NCBI RefSeq assembly: GCF_022662475.1
Contig: NZ_JAKNQQ010000002.1
Location: 372,001-436,000 of the forward strand
DNA from: Sphingomonas sp. TREG-RG-20F-R18-01
GTDB lineage: Bacteria; Pseudomonadota; Alphaproteobacteria; Sphingomonadales; Sphingomonadaceae
Direction of reading: 5' to 3'
DNA length: 64,000 nucleotides
Shown here one piece after another: positions 16,820 through 26,702 of the stretch. The notes under the pieces were generated by a model that ran no database searches, was not told the origin of the DNA, and saw nothing but the letters and a program-made list of their open reading frames with translations. Positions within the stretch are counted from its first letter, which is position 1. Every line of letters starts with the position of its first letter. The position numbers and the translations under genes were made by a program.

Positions 16820-17880
16820 GCGGTCTCTGCTTCGCCTTCCGCTTCCGAACTTCGTTCGAGCGCGACCTTGATCATCGCGGTCATCGGGTCGGCAAGCGTC
16901 AGCCCGAGCAGGCCGAACAACGTTCCCGCCAGGATCTGCGACGACAGCGTCAGGGCGGGCGGCAGGTCGACCGTCTTTTTGGCGACCATCGGGATGACGA
17001 CATAGCCGTCGACCGCCTGGATGAAGACATAGATGCCGATCGCCCAGAAGCCGGTCTGCGTCCCGGCACTGAACCCCACCGCGACCATCAGAACGCCGCT
17101 GGTAATGGCGCCGATGTTCGGAATGAAGGCCAGCAGCCCGGTGATGATGCCCAGCACCAGCGCCATCGGCACGCCGGCGAATGCCAGCGCAACCCCGGTC
17201 ATCGCGCCCTCCAGCGCCATGCCAAACAGACGCCCGGCAAGCAGGCGGCGCATCGTGGTTGCCATCTGGTCGATCGTGCCAGCGAAACGCGGGCGCATTT
17301 CGGTCGGGATCATCCATTCGAGCCCACGCCCGTACAGCCGTGGTTCCATCGCGACGAACAGGCCGATCACCAATACCATCACCAGGCTGGCCATCGCGCC
17401 GAAGAACGTCCCGAGATAGCTGGTCAGCTTACCGAACGAACCGAGCGCCTGCTGCAGCATGCCGTTGATATCGGCCTGTTGCGGCATGATGCCCTTGCTC
17501 GACGCCCAGCCCGCAAGACGGGTGGCCTGCGCGATCAGCGTCTGCTGGAGCTGCGCGAACTGCGCGGTGACCTGGACGCCGGTCAGCCACACCAGCCCCA
17601 CAAGGAACACTACGGTCAGCAACACGACGATCATCAGCCGCCACGACCGCCCGATCGGCAGCACGCGGCCGAGCAAACGAACGCCCCCGTCGAGCATCGC
17701 GGCGAAGACCAGCCCGCCGAAGATGATCAGCAGCGGATGAATCACCAACACGAGCAGCGCGATGGCGCCCGCCAGCCCGAGCCACACCGTCGCCCGGGTC
17801 AGTTCCTTCCGAACGAACGGGTCGCGCAGCTCGTTGGGGGCAGGTTCACTAACCAGTTCTACGCTTTGGGACTCACTCAT
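16816..17880 (-). CDS. AI-2E/PerM family membrane transporter
   Basis: 354 residues, seven to eight hydrophobic segments. It has the paired N-terminal helices, the long central amphipathic region (TAQFAQLQQTLIAQATRLAG) and the C-terminal block GLLAFIPNIGAITSGVLM followed by VIPMVAKKTVDLPPAL, typical of the UPF0118/PerM family. Members include the AI-2 exporter TqsA and Na+/H+ antiporter-like proteins, so the substrate is open. ATG 17880 overlaps the lepB stop by one base. Confidence 0.87.
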   Translation of the reverse strand: MSESQSVELVSEPAPNELRDPFVRKELTRATVWLGLAGAIALLVLVIHPLLIIFGGLVFAAMLDGGVRLLGRVLPIGRSWRLMIVVLLTVVFLVGLVWLTGVQVTAQFAQLQQTLIAQATRLAGWASSKGIMPQQADINGMLQQALGSFGKLTSYLGTFFGAMASLVMVLVIGLFVAMEPRLYGRGLEWMIPTEMRPRFAGTIDQMATTMRRLLAGRLFGMALEGAMTGVALAFAGVPMALVLGIITGLLAFIPNIGAITSGVLMVAVGFSAGTQTGFWAIGIYVFIQAVDGYVVIPMVAKKTVDLPPALTLSSQILAGTLFGLLGLTLADPMTAMIKVALERSSEAEGEAETA

Positions 17881-18806
17881 CAATTACGGCTCGCATGCAG
17901 GGAGGTGCCAGCGCGTCCACCACGGAACGACTGACCCCAGGTCAAGGGATTCCAGGAACCAAGCCCGGTCTTCGAAAAAGTAATGAATTCCGCGCGGCCG
18001 CCAAGATATTCCCACGGCACTGGACCGCCAAGACCCTGTTCGGAAAGCGGAAAACGGCTGTCGGCGCTACGATCGCGATTGTCGCCCATCAGGAAGACAT
18101 GGTTGGCGGGAATGGTCACTGCGGGATAATTGTCACCGGGATAGCTGCCGAGGTCGACCGTGTCGTAATGGCGGCCATTGGGGAGCGTCTCTGTAACGAG
18201 CGGCAGCCGGCAGAAGCTTTTGCCGTTGGGCGCGGTCTGTAGCGCATTGTCATATTGCGTCGGATCGCAAGTCACGCCGGATTCGGGCGAGGGCAAGGGC
18301 GCATTGCCGTAATTGGGAATATCGACGTAATGGATGGGCCCGCGCTTCACGGGGACCCCGTTAAGAATGACGGTGCCGTCGCGCACTTCCAGCCGATCGC
18401 CGGGTAGGCCGATCAGCCGCTTGATATAGTCCGTCTTCGTTCCAGGCGGCGTCACGATCACGACGTCGCCGCGCTCAGGCAGGTGGCCGAGCAGGCGGCC
18501 GGGGAAGAAGGGCAAGAGGTGGAAGGTCGGCGAGACGAACGACCATCCGTAGGGGAACTTGCTGACCACCAGCTGGTCGCCGACGAGCAGACCGGGTAGC
18601 ATCGATTCCGACGGAATGTAGAACGGCTTGGCGATGAAGCTGTGGAAGCCGAGGACGGCGAGGATGAGCCAGAAGATGCCGCGCAATTCCGATGCCCAGT
18701 CGGTGCCCGGCTTCTTGCTCTGCTTCCCGCCGGTCGTGGTGCGGGCATCGTTGGCGCCTGCGCGCGGCTTGGGGTCGTCTGCGCTCAGGGCCAGCTCCTC
18801 GTTCAT
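17880..18806 (-). CDS. lepB: Signal peptidase I
   Basis: 308 residues. One N-terminal membrane segment ([16 protein letters not shown]), then the periplasmic catalytic domain with the Ser/Lys dyad: Ser68 in PSESMLPG and Lys129 in [12 protein letters not shown], plus box [12 protein letters not shown]. It removes signal peptides from Sec- and Tat-exported proteins. The N-terminal 40 residues are hydrophilic and carry no second transmembrane segment. The start overlaps the acpS stop (ATGA), a pairing common in Sphingomonadales. Confidence 0.96.
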   Translation of the reverse strand: MNEELALSADDPKPRAGANDARTTTGGKQSKKPGTDWASELRGIFWLILAVLGFHSFIAKPFYIPSESMLPGLLVGDQLVVSKFPYGWSFVSPTFHLLPFFPGRLLGHLPERGDVVIVTPPGTKTDYIKRLIGLPGDRLEVRDGTVILNGVPVKRGPIHYVDIPNYGNAPLPSPESGVTCDPTQYDNALQTAPNGKSFCRLPLVTETLPNGRHYDTVDLGSYPGDNYPAVTIPANHVFLMGDNRDRSADSRFPLSEQGLGGPVPWEYLGGRAEFITFSKTGLGSWNPLTWGQSFRGGRAGTSLHASRN

Positions 18807-19213
18807 GTCTCGTCCCTCGGAACCGCTTCGATGATCACAAACGCTTGCGCCCAGGGATGATCGTCGGTCATCGTCAAATGTAGTCGCGCGACGTGGCCGT
18901 CAGTGGTCAACGCGTCAAGCCTTGCCTTTGCGCCGCCCTGCAGGTGCAGGGTCGGCGCGCCGGAAGGTGCGTTGACGACGCCAATATCCTTCATGAACAC
19001 CCCGCGCTTGAACCCGGTTCCGACCGCCTTGGAAAAGGCTTCCTTGGCAGCGAAGCGCTTGGCGAGCGTGCCGGCCTTGGTGAACGGTCGGGCGGCACCC
19101 TTTGCCCGTTCGACGTCGGTAAAGACGCGCTGTTCGAAGCGCTCGCCGAAGCGGTCGAGCGATGCCTGGATGCGCTCGATGTTGCACAGGTCCGAGCCAA
19201 GACCGATGATCAT
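18803..19213 (-). CDS. acpS: Holo-[acyl-carrier-protein] synthase
   Basis: 136 residues, the usual AcpS length. Mg-binding motifs are [12 protein letters not shown] (Asp8) and [13 protein letters not shown] (Glu58). It transfers 4'-phosphopantetheine from CoA to apo-ACP. The start ATG 19213 is preceded by GAGAGGGAGCAGC, whose purine-rich part belongs to the adjacent palindromic repeat. It is coupled to lepB. Confidence 0.96.
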   Translation of the reverse strand: MIIGLGSDLCNIERIQASLDRFGERFEQRVFTDVERAKGAARPFTKAGTLAKRFAAKEAFSKAVGTGFKRGVFMKDIGVVNAPSGAPTLHLQGGAKARLDALTTDGHVARLHLTMTDDHPWAQAFVIIEAVPRDET

Positions 19214-19216
19214 GCT

Positions 19217-19328
19217 GCTCCCTCTCCCCGCTTGCGGGGAGAGGGCTGGGGAGAGGGGCAGTCCGGCCGCGCTGCGCTCGTTGCAGCCCATCTCCCCGAC
19301 CCTCTCCTTGGGAGGAAGAGGGAGAATG
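19217..19328. repeat. Inverted repeat (family E) between pdxJ and acpS
   Basis: Left part CTCCCTCTCCCCGCTTGCGG with its own hairpin, right part complementary in CTCCCCGACCCTCTCCTTGG. It fills the only sizeable gap in the pyrE-pdxJ-acpS-lepB run and supplies the acpS Shine-Dalgarno purines. Confidence 0.65.
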
Positions 19329-19337
19329 TGGCGCGCT

Positions 19338-20066
19338 TCACCGCGCCGAATCCATTGCGGAACGCATCGCGCGGACCGCGTCGTCCAGCCCCACGAAAAT
19401 CGCATCCGCGATCAGGCTGTGCCCGATGTTGAGCTCGCGAATCTGCGGGATTGCGGCGATCGGCGCGACATTGGCAAGCGTGAGACCATGGCCGGCATGG
19501 ACCTCGATCCCGTTCTTGACGGCGAGCGCGGCGGCATCGGCGATGCGACGGAGTTCGTCTGCCTGCGCCGCGCCTTCCAGCTCGCAATAGCGCCCGGTGT
19601 GGAGTTCCACGACCGGCGCGCCGAGCCGGAGTGCCGCGTCGATCTGCGCCGCGCTCGGTTCGACGAACAGCGAGACGCGGATCCCGGCGGCACCCAGCTG
19701 TGCTACCAGCGGCTGGAGCATCGCGAACTGTCCCGCCGCGTCGAGTCCGCCCTCGGTGGTGCGTTCCTCGCGTTTTTCGGGGACGATGCACGCTGCGTGC
19801 GGACGGTGCCGCAACGCGATGTCGAGCATCTCCGCGGTCGCCGCCATCTCGAGATTGAGCGGTATCGTCAATTCGGACGAGAGCCGCGCAATATCGTCGT
19901 CGGTGATGTGCCGGCGGTCCTCGCGCAGGTGTGCGGTGATCCCGTCCGCACCCGATTCGGCGGCCAGCAGTGCGGCCCGGACCGGATCGGGATAGCCCGA
20001 GCCGCGCGCGTTGCGCACGGTCGCGACGTGATCGATGTTGACCCCCAGACGCAGCGCCCCGGTCAT
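19338..20066 (-). CDS. pdxJ: Pyridoxine 5'-phosphate synthase
   Basis: 242 residues. The opening [16 protein letters not shown] and [16 protein letters not shown] are PdxJ signatures; VELHTGRY and [10 protein letters not shown] follow. It condenses 1-deoxyxylulose 5-phosphate with 3-amino-2-oxopropyl phosphate to form pyridoxine 5'-phosphate, the last specific step of the DXP-dependent vitamin B6 route. The start ATG overlaps the pyrE stop (ATGA). Confidence 0.97.
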   Translation of the reverse strand: MTGALRLGVNIDHVATVRNARGSGYPDPVRAALLAAESGADGITAHLREDRRHITDDDIARLSSELTIPLNLEMAATAEMLDIALRHRPHAACIVPEKREERTTEGGLDAAGQFAMLQPLVAQLGAAGIRVSLFVEPSAAQIDAALRLGAPVVELHTGRYCELEGAAQADELRRIADAAALAVKNGIEVHAGHGLTLANVAPIAAIPQIRELNIGHSLIADAIFVGLDDAVRAMRSAMDSAR

Positions 20067-20644
20067 GCCGCACGGCTGCCGGGCTTGATCGCGGGGATCG
20101 CGGCGAGTTCGGGCGGAAGCGCGTCGGCGCTGTAGGTCGGCACGTCGAGCCGGATCAGCGGGAAGAAGGGCACGCCGAGATCGGCGGTGCCGTTCGACCG
20201 ATCGACCAGCGCGCCCGCCGCGACCGTCTCGCCGCCCGCCCGCGCGATCGCGGCGATCGCCTCGCGCGACGACAGGCCGGTGGTGACGACGTCTTCCATC
20301 ATCAGTACCCTGGTGCCCGGTTCGAGCCGGAAGCCACGGCGAAGCTCGAACGTGCCGTCGGGACGTTCGAGGAACATCGCGGGGACGCCGAGCGCGCGGC
20401 CCATCTCGTGACCGGCGATCACGCCCCCCATCGCGGGCGACACGACCGCCGCGATCGTGCTGCGGACATGCTCCGGGATCCGGGCCGCCAGCGCTTCCGC
20501 CAGCCGTGCGCCGCGCGCCGGATCCATCAGCACGCGCGCGCATTGCAGGTAGCGGGAAGATCGCAGGCCGGACGACAGGATGAAGTGTCCTTCCAGCAAC
20601 GCCTCGGCGGCACGGAATTCGGCCAGAACATCGTCTTCGGTCAT
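20063..20644 (-). CDS. pyrE: Orotate phosphoribosyltransferase
   Basis: 193 residues. The PRPP-binding motif [14 protein letters not shown] (residues about 111-124) and the substrate loop region [19 protein letters not shown] identify PyrE. It converts orotate and PRPP to OMP in pyrimidine synthesis. The start at 20644 (MTEDDV) matches usual family starts; an in-frame ATG at 20701 would add 19 residues. It heads the minus-strand unit pyrE-pdxJ-acpS-lepB and is divergent from coxB across about 230 bp. Confidence 0.95.
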   Translation of the reverse strand: MTEDDVLAEFRAAEALLEGHFILSSGLRSSRYLQCARVLMDPARGARLAEALAARIPEHVRSTIAAVVSPAMGGVIAGHEMGRALGVPAMFLERPDGTFELRRGFRLEPGTRVLMMEDVVTTGLSSREAIAAIARAGGETVAAGALVDRSNGTADLGVPFFPLIRLDVPTYSADALPPELAAIPAIKPGSRAA

Positions 20645-20873
20645 TGCTTGCGGTCCAGTGATTGCGGCGGCCTGATTACGGGGCAGTGCCGCCTGACGCA
20701 ACGATATGCCCGTAAAAAGCGTGGCGCGGCAAAAACGCGTTCCATAAAAACGGCCTGCGCGACTTGAGGCATCGGCATAGTCCGCTTATAGGCCCAAAAG
20801 AAAAAGGCGTATCCCCGCCGGATTGTCGTCGTATAGTCGGTGGAGTCGCCAGGGGTAGAAACAGAGGATGCGT

Positions 20874-22001
20874 ATGATCGGATTCAAGTCGATCGTGCTG
20901 GCCGCGGGCCTCGCGATGGTTGCTACAGGGGCGGTTCAAGCCGCGCCACAAGCCGCTCCGGTCGTTACCGTTTCCAAGCCCGAAGTCACGCCGGCGCCCG
21001 CTGCCGCAGCGCCTGCTACACCGTCTGCGGCAACTGACCCGATGCTCGCGGTCGACGGCGCGCCCGCGATGGCGATCGACCCCAATATCGGGCAGCCGGT
21101 GCTTGGCCATATCTCGCTCCAGCCGCAGGTCACCAAGACCGGACGGCAGGCGGCGTGGTTCCACAATGCGCTGCTGATGCCGGTCATCACCGTCATCTCG
21201 CTGTTCGTGCTCGCGTTGCTCGGCCTCGTGATCGTGCGGTTCCGCCGGGCAGCGAACCCGGTAGCGTCCAAGACCTCGCACAACACCATCCTCGAGGTCG
21301 CCTGGACCGGCATCCCGGTGCTGATTCTGCTCGGGCTAGCGCTACCGTCGATCGGGTTGTTGCAGGCGCAGTACAAGCCCGCGCCCAAGAATGCGGTCGT
21401 GCTGAAAGCGATCGGCAACCAATGGTATTGGTCTTATGAATATCCGGGCAACGGCGGGTTTTCGATCACGTCGAACATGCTGAAAGAGGCCGATCAGGTC
21501 GGCAAGGGCGAACGCGCCCGCGCCGCGGTCGACGGGCCGCGGCTGCTCGCGACCGATAATCGGGTGGTGCTGCCGGTCGGCCAGCCGATCCGGCTGATCA
21601 CCACCTCCAATGATGTGATCCACAGCTGGGAAATCCCGGCGTTCTGGATCAAGCTCGACGCCATCCCGGGTCGCCTCAACGAGACCAGCTTCACGATCGA
21701 GAAGCCCGGCGTCTATTTCGGCGTCTGCTCCGAACTGTGCGGCGCACGGCACGGCTATATGCCGATCACCGTCGAGGCAGTGCCCCCGGCGGTGTTCGCC
21801 GCGTGGGTCAAGGCCAAGGGCGGGACGATGCCCGCCAATGGCGCGCCTGCAGCGCCGGTCGCCAAGACCCCGTCCGCCGTCGCGACGGGCGAGCCGACCG
21901 CGATCGGCAACGCCGCGGCCGCGGCGCTGCCGGCCGTGGCGCCCGTCGCCGGTGCCAGCCCGGTCGCTGCCCCCGCCGCCAATGCTTCCGCAGGGAACTG
22001 A
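20874..22001 (+). CDS. ctaC: Cytochrome c oxidase subunit II
   Basis: About 375 residues. A signal peptide (VLAAGLAMVATGAVQA) and a long Ala/Pro-rich linker precede two membrane helices and the cupredoxin domain. The CuA site is intact: an upstream His in NDVIHSWEIPAFWIK and CSELCGARHGYM with both Cys, Glu, His and Met. It takes electrons from cytochrome c. The C-terminal 60 residues are another Ala/Pro-rich tail without haem motif, so this is the aa3-type and not a caa3 fusion. ATG 20874 is preferred over 20868 because the AGAGG site then has a six-base spacing. Confidence 0.96.
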   Translation: MIGFKSIVLAAGLAMVATGAVQAAPQAAPVVTVSKPEVTPAPAAAAPATPSAATDPMLAVDGAPAMAIDPNIGQPVLGHISLQPQVTKTGRQAAWFHNALLMPVITVISLFVLALLGLVIVRFRRAANPVASKTSHNTILEVAWTGIPVLILLGLALPSIGLLQAQYKPAPKNAVVLKAIGNQWYWSYEYPGNGGFSITSNMLKEADQVGKGERARAAVDGPRLLATDNRVVLPVGQPIRLITTSNDVIHSWEIPAFWIKLDAIPGRLNETSFTIEKPGVYFGVCSELCGARHGYMPITVEAVPPAVFAAWVKAKGGTMPANGAPAAPVAKTPSAVATGEPTAIGNAAAAALPAVAPVAGASPVAAPAANASAGN

Positions 22002-22004
22002 GTC

Positions 22005-23666
22005 ATGACCGATACCGCCCTGACCCCCAGCGCCTTCGAAGCGCATCACGACGCCGCCCATGCGCATGACGCGCATGACATGCCGTTCTTCGCGCGTTGG
22101 TTCATGTCGACCAACCACAAGGACATCGGGACGCTGTACCTGATCTTCGCGATCGTCGCGGGGATCATCGGTGGCGGTATCTCGGGTCTGATGCGCGCCG
22201 AGCTCGCGCATCCGGGGATCCAGTATCTCGGCTATTGGGCGAGCTTCCTGCCCGGTGGCGAACAGGGGCTCGATCACTCGCTCCATCTGTGGAACGTGCT
22301 GATCACCGCGCATGGCCTGATCATGGTGTTCTTCATGGTGATGCCCGCGATGATCGGCGGGTTCGGCAACTGGTTCGTGCCGATCATGATCGGCGCGCCC
22401 GATATGGCGTTCCCGCGGATGAACAACGTGTCGTTCTGGCTTCTCATCCCTGCCTTCACGCTGCTGCTGGCATCGCCGTTCTTCGGCGGCGCAGGTAACG
22501 GCTGGACGCTCTATGCGCCGCTCTCCACCTATGGCGAGCCGGGGCCGTCGACCGACATGGCGATCCTCGCGCTCCATCTGGCGGGTGCATCGTCGATCCT
22601 CGGCGCGATCAACTTCATCACCACGATCTTCAACATGCGTGCACCGGGCATGACGCTGCATAAGATGCCGCTGTTCGTATGGTCGGTGCTGGTCACCGCT
22701 TTCCTGCTGCTGCTGGCGCTGCCGGTGCTCGCCGCGGCGATCACGATGCTGCTGACCGATCGTAATTTCGGCACGACCTTCTTCGATCCGGCCGGTGGCG
22801 GCGATCCGGTGCTGTACCAGCATCTGTTCTGGTTCTTCGGCCACCCCGAGGTCTACATCATGATTCTGCCGGGGTTCGGCATCGTCAGCCAGGTGATCTC
22901 GACCTTCTCGAAGAAGCCCGTCTTCGGCTATCTCGGCATGGCGTACGCGATGGTCGCGATCGGCGTGGTCGGCTTCGTCGTGTGGGCGCACCACATGTTC
23001 ACGACCGGTCTCAGCGTGAACACCAAGATGTACTTCACCGCAGCGACGATGGTGATCGCGGTGCCGACCGGCATCAAGATCTTCTCGTGGATCGCGACGA
23101 TGTGGGGTGGCTCGCTCAGCTTCAAGACGCCGATGCTGTGGGCGATCGGGTTCATCTTCATGTTCACGGTCGGCGGCGTGACCGGCGTGGTGCTCGCCAA
23201 CGGCGGCATCGATGACTACATGCAGGACAGCTATTACGTGGTGGCGCATTTCCACTACGTGCTGTCGCTGGGGGCTGTGTTCTCGCTGTTCTGCGGCTTC
23301 TATTACTGGTTCCCGAAGATGTCGGGGAAGATGTACAACGAGTTCCTCGGCCAGGTGCATTATTGGGTGTTCTTCCTGGGCGTGAACGTGATGTTCTTCC
23401 CGATGCACTTCCTGGGCCTCCAGAACATGCAGCGCCGCGTGCCGGACTATGCCGATGCGCTCGCGCAGTGGAACTGGGTCGCCAGCATCGGCTACATGAT
23501 CATGGCGGCATCGATGGTGGTGTTCTTCGTCAACGTCATTATGTCGCTGATGTCGGGCAAGAAGGCTGGCGACAGCCCGTGGGGCGAGGGCGCGACGACG
23601 CTCGAATGGACGCTGTCGAGCCCGCCGCCATACCACCAGTTCGAGACGCTCCCGCGGATCGACTGA
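22005..23666 (+). CDS. ctaD: Cytochrome c oxidase subunit I
   Basis: 553 residues, twelve membrane helices. The N-terminus is His-rich ([13 protein letters not shown]) before [14 protein letters not shown]. The CuB/Tyr motif region [14 protein letters not shown], the haem a/a3 ligands in VAHFHYVLS, and the K-channel helix [20 protein letters not shown] are all visible. It is the catalytic subunit reducing O2 to water and pumping protons. It follows ctaC by three bases. Confidence 0.97.
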   Translation: MTDTALTPSAFEAHHDAAHAHDAHDMPFFARWFMSTNHKDIGTLYLIFAIVAGIIGGGISGLMRAELAHPGIQYLGYWASFLPGGEQGLDHSLHLWNVLITAHGLIMVFFMVMPAMIGGFGNWFVPIMIGAPDMAFPRMNNVSFWLLIPAFTLLLASPFFGGAGNGWTLYAPLSTYGEPGPSTDMAILALHLAGASSILGAINFITTIFNMRAPGMTLHKMPLFVWSVLVTAFLLLLALPVLAAAITMLLTDRNFGTTFFDPAGGGDPVLYQHLFWFFGHPEVYIMILPGFGIVSQVISTFSKKPVFGYLGMAYAMVAIGVVGFVVWAHHMFTTGLSVNTKMYFTAATMVIAVPTGIKIFSWIATMWGGSLSFKTPMLWAIGFIFMFTVGGVTGVVLANGGIDDYMQDSYYVVAHFHYVLSLGAVFSLFCGFYYWFPKMSGKMYNEFLGQVHYWVFFLGVNVMFFPMHFLGLQNMQRRVPDYADALAQWNWVASIGYMIMAASMVVFFVNVIMSLMSGKKAGDSPWGEGATTLEWTLSSPPPYHQFETLPRID

Positions 23667-23674
23667 CGTTTTAA

Positions 23675-23787
23675 CTCCCCTCCCGCTTGCGGGAGGGGTA
23701 GGGGTGGCCCTGCGCTCTGCTCCGACCGATTCCGCGAGGGGATAGCGCGAGCCCACCCCCAGCCCCTCCCGCGAGCGGGAGGGGAGG
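23675..23787. repeat. Inverted repeat (family F) between ctaD and ctaB
   Basis: Arms ACTCCCCTCCCGCTTGCGGG... and its near complement ending GCGAGCGGGAGGGGAG; each arm is itself a hairpin. The right arm runs into the ctaB ribosome-binding site, so its pairing state could affect ctaB translation. Confidence 0.7.
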
Positions 23788-23796
23788 ATTTTGTAA

Positions 23797-24702
23797 ATGA
23801 CCGTTGTGACCGTTTCCAACCCGAGCCTTCCCGCCGACTGGCGCGACTTCTTTGCGCTGACCAAGCCCCGCGTGATGCGTTCGGTCGTGTTCACCGCGCT
23901 GTGCGGGATGCTCGCCGCGCCGGTATCGCTGCCCCCAGTCCTCGCCTTCACCGCGATCCTCGCCATCGCGCTTGCGGCGGGCGCGGCGGGCGCGCTCAAC
24001 CAATGGTATGAGTCCGACATCGATGCGCTGATGAAGCGCACCGCCAAGCGCCCGCTCCCCGCGGGCAAGATGGAGCGCGAGACCGCGCTCCAGTTCGGCG
24101 TGGCGCTCGGCGTGTTCTCGGTGTTGTTGATGGGGCTGGCGGTCAACATCCCCGCCGCCGCGCTGTTGGCCGTATCGATCCTGTTCTACGTGCTCGTCTA
24201 TACCGTGGGCCTCAAGCGCCTGACCCCTCAGAACATCGTGATCGGCGGCGCGGCGGGCGCGTTTCCGCCGCTGATCGGTTGGGTCGCGGCGACGGGGTCG
24301 GTCTCGACGCTGCCGCTGCTGATGTTCGCGATCATCTTCCTGTGGACCCCGCCGCACAGCTGGGCGCTCGCGCTGCTGATCCGCGACGATTACGCCAAGG
24401 GTGGCGTGCCGATGCTGCCCGTCGTCGCGAGCGCCAGGACGACGCGCGCGCAGATGCTGTTCTATGCAGTGCTGATGACCACGGCGGCGATCTCTCCTTG
24501 GCCGCTCGGCCTCGCGGGCTCGCTCTACGGAATCGTGACGTCGGTGCTGTCGGCGGTGTTCCTCGGACTGACCGTCTGGGTCGTCGTTCAGCGCGCCGAG
24601 ACGCCCGCGACGATGAAGGCGGAACGCTGGCTGTTCGTCTATTCGATCGGCTATATCCTCGCGATCTTCGCGACCCTCGCAACCGATCGGTGCCTGGCAT
24701 GA
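23797..24702 (+). CDS. ctaB: Protohaem IX farnesyltransferase (haem O synthase)
   Basis: 301 residues, about nine membrane helices of the UbiA prenyltransferase superfamily. The first Asp-rich motif is [20 protein letters not shown], and the second lies in [20 protein letters not shown]. It attaches farnesyl to haem B, giving haem O for subunit I. The Shine-Dalgarno purines GGAGGGGAGGA come from the right arm of the upstream inverted repeat. It is followed by a small membrane gene with an ATGA overlap. Confidence 0.96.
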   Translation: MTVVTVSNPSLPADWRDFFALTKPRVMRSVVFTALCGMLAAPVSLPPVLAFTAILAIALAAGAAGALNQWYESDIDALMKRTAKRPLPAGKMERETALQFGVALGVFSVLLMGLAVNIPAAALLAVSILFYVLVYTVGLKRLTPQNIVIGGAAGAFPPLIGWVAATGSVSTLPLLMFAIIFLWTPPHSWALALLIRDDYAKGGVPMLPVVASARTTRAQMLFYAVLMTTAAISPWPLGLAGSLYGIVTSVLSAVFLGLTVWVVVQRAETPATMKAERWLFVYSIGYILAIFATLATDRCLA

Positions 24703-24854
24703 ACGAGCTTCCGGATCCGACCGCACAGGCGGCGCTTGTCCGCAAGCGCCAGCGCGCACGCGCGACCGCACTGGCGATCATCCTGTTCGCGTTCGTGATC
24801 CTGGTGTTCGCGATCAGCATTGCCAAGATCAAGGCGGGGATGCCGCACGCATGA
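24699..24854 (+). CDS. Small single-span membrane protein between ctaB and ctaG
   Basis: 51 residues: a basic cytoplasmic N-terminus (VRKRQRARA) and one hydrophobic helix ([17 protein letters not shown]). Its ATG overlaps the ctaB stop and its end overlaps the ctaG start (24851), so it is translationally coupled on both sides. Alphaproteobacterial cox operons often have a small ORF at this place (CoxF-like); a role in oxidase assembly is inferred from position only. Confidence 0.75.
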   Translation: MNELPDPTAQAALVRKRQRARATALAIILFAFVILVFAISIAKIKAGMPHA

Positions 24855-25408
24855 TCCGTTCGATCGCCCGGATGGATCGCAAGCTGCGGACGGCAATGCT
24901 CGCGGTGCTGGGCATCTGCTTCATGTCCGGGCTCGGCTGGGCGAGCATCCCGCTGTACCGGATGTTCTGCCAGGCGACCGGCCTCAACGGCACGACGCAA
25001 CGCGGGACGGTCGCGCCGGGGGCGGTCAAGAACCACCAGATCCGGATCGACTTCGACACCAATGTCGCGCCGCACATGCCGTGGAAGTTTTCCCCGGAGA
25101 ACCCGTATGACACGGTCGACGTCGGCGCGCGCGACATGGCGTTCTTTACGGCCACCAACACCTCGAACAAGCCGATCACCGGCACCGCCACCTTCAACGT
25201 GACCCCCGCGCAGGCTGGCAAATATTTCACCAAGATCCAGTGCTTCTGCTTCACCCAGCAGACGCTTAAGCCGGGCGAGACCGCGCGCATGCCGGTGATC
25301 TTCTTCGTCGACCCGAAGATCCTCTCGGATCCGGACGCAAACGACGTCGAGACAATCACCTTGAGCTACACGTTTTACCCGGTGGATTCGGCGAAAGCCA
25401 AAAGCTAG
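24851..25408 (+). CDS. ctaG: Cytochrome c oxidase assembly protein CtaG/Cox11
   Basis: 185 residues. One N-terminal membrane anchor (MLAVLGICFMSGLGWASIPL) and a periplasmic immunoglobulin-like domain with the copper-binding CFCF motif at Cys131 and Cys133, plus a conserved Cys40 (YRMFCQATG). It delivers Cu(I) to the CuB site of subunit I. The start overlaps the preceding small gene by four bases. Confidence 0.96.
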   Translation: MIRSIARMDRKLRTAMLAVLGICFMSGLGWASIPLYRMFCQATGLNGTTQRGTVAPGAVKNHQIRIDFDTNVAPHMPWKFSPENPYDTVDVGARDMAFFTATNTSNKPITGTATFNVTPAQAGKYFTKIQCFCFTQQTLKPGETARMPVIFFVDPKILSDPDANDVETITLSYTFYPVDSAKAKS

Positions 25409-25455
25409 GGTAGTAAAAACCGATCGATCCAACGATCATACGACGGGGATGCAGC

Positions 25456-26316
25456 ATGGCCGGTGCCAAGAACCACGATTACCACATCCTGCCGCCAAGC
25501 ATCTGGCCGCTGGCCGGAGCGATGGCCGCTCTCGCCATGGCGTCGGGTGGGATCATGTGGATGCACTCCGCGGTCGGCGGCGGCTTGGTATTTTACGCCG
25601 GGCTCGCTGGCGTTCTTGCGGTGATGTACGGCTGGTGGCGGCAGGTCATCCTCGAGGCGAATGCGGGGGATCACACCCCGGTCGTCCAGCTGCATTTGCG
25701 CTACGGCATGATCCTGTTCATCGCGTCGGAAGTAATGTTCTTCGTCGGCTGGTTCTGGGCGTTCTTCGATTTCTCCCTGTTCCCGGCGGGCGTGCAAGTG
25801 CTCGACGGCAAGGTCAGCCTGATCGCCGACGTCGCGCGGGGCGCGGGGCAGTGGCCGCCCAAGGGGCTCGAGGTGATCGACGCCTTCAAGTTCCCGCTGC
25901 TTAACACGCTGATCCTGCTCACCAGCGGCACCACCGTGACCTGGGCGCACCATGCGCTGATCCACGGCGATCGCGACGGGCTCAAGAAGGGGCTGTGGGC
26001 GACGATCATCCTGGGGCTGATCTTCAGCTCGATCCAGGCGTTCGAATATTCGGAAGCGCCGTTCCCGTTCAAGGGGCTCAACTATGGCGCGGCGTTCTTC
26101 ATGTCGACCGGGTTCCACGGCTTCCACGTGATGATCGGGACGGTCTTCCTGATCGTCTGCCTGATCCGCACCTATCGCGGCGACTTCACCCCCAAGCAGC
26201 ATTTCGGGTTCGAAGCGGCGGCGTGGTACTGGCACTTCGTCGACGTGGTGTGGCTGTTCCTGTTCGTCACCGTCTATGTCTGGGGCGGCTGGGGCGCGCC
26301 GGTCCATAGCGGGTGA
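25456..26316 (+). CDS. ctaE: Cytochrome c oxidase subunit III
   Basis: 286 residues, seven helices. Signature segments are YHILPPSIWPL, FIASEVMFFVGWFWAFF, and GFHGFHVMIGTVFL with the final AAWYWHFVDVVWLFLF. It stabilises the subunit I core and its proton uptake. It lies 47 bases after ctaG, and its stop overlaps the start of the DUF983 gene by one base. Confidence 0.97.
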   Translation: MAGAKNHDYHILPPSIWPLAGAMAALAMASGGIMWMHSAVGGGLVFYAGLAGVLAVMYGWWRQVILEANAGDHTPVVQLHLRYGMILFIASEVMFFVGWFWAFFDFSLFPAGVQVLDGKVSLIADVARGAGQWPPKGLEVIDAFKFPLLNTLILLTSGTTVTWAHHALIHGDRDGLKKGLWATIILGLIFSSIQAFEYSEAPFPFKGLNYGAAFFMSTGFHGFHVMIGTVFLIVCLIRTYRGDFTPKQHFGFEAAAWYWHFVDVVWLFLFVTVYVWGGWGAPVHSG

Positions 26317-26702
26317 TGCCGCCGGAGCGGGGCCAGACCTTCGTCGCGCCGAACCCGGCGGCCGCCGCGCTCAAAGGGCTTTGCCCGCGCTGTGGCGCGC
26401 CGGGTCTGTTCCGCGGGTGGTTGGACTTCGCTGCGAAGTGCCCACGCTGCGGGCTCGATTACAGCGCGTTCAACGTCGGTGACGGGCCCGCTGCGATCCT
26501 GACCTTGGTGCTGGGCGCGCTGATCGTCGGGATCGCGATCGCGATCCAGCTGGCGTGGGGGCCGCCGATCTGGCTTCAGCTCGTTATCTGGCTGCCGATT
26601 ACGGTGTTCGGCGTGGTCGGGTCGCTCCGTGTCGCCAAGGCGGCGCTGCTGGGGGCGGAGTATCGCAACGCCGCGCATGAGGGACGAATCACCCCGCCAT
26701 GA
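26316..26702 (+). CDS. DUF983 family zinc-ribbon membrane protein
   Basis: 128 residues. Two CPRCG knuckles (Cys23/Cys26 and Cys42/Cys45) form a probable zinc ribbon, followed by two membrane helices. DUF983 genes are regularly next to coxC in alphaproteobacteria and are thought to help oxidase assembly, but no reaction is established. ATG 26316 overlaps the ctaE stop by one base; the in-frame GTG 26313 is less likely. Confidence 0.88.
   Translation: MPPERGQTFVAPNPAAAALKGLCPRCGAPGLFRGWLDFAAKCPRCGLDYSAFNVGDGPAAILTLVLGALIVGIAIAIQLAWGPPIWLQLVIWLPITVFGVVGSLRVAKAALLGAEYRNAAHEGRITPP

Noticed and set aside
21342..24149. 935-residue minus-strand open frame over the cox genes
   Set aside because: It is opposite ctaC and ctaD, whose metal-ligand motifs are intact; its His/Arg/Asp-rich translation is an artefact of their codons.
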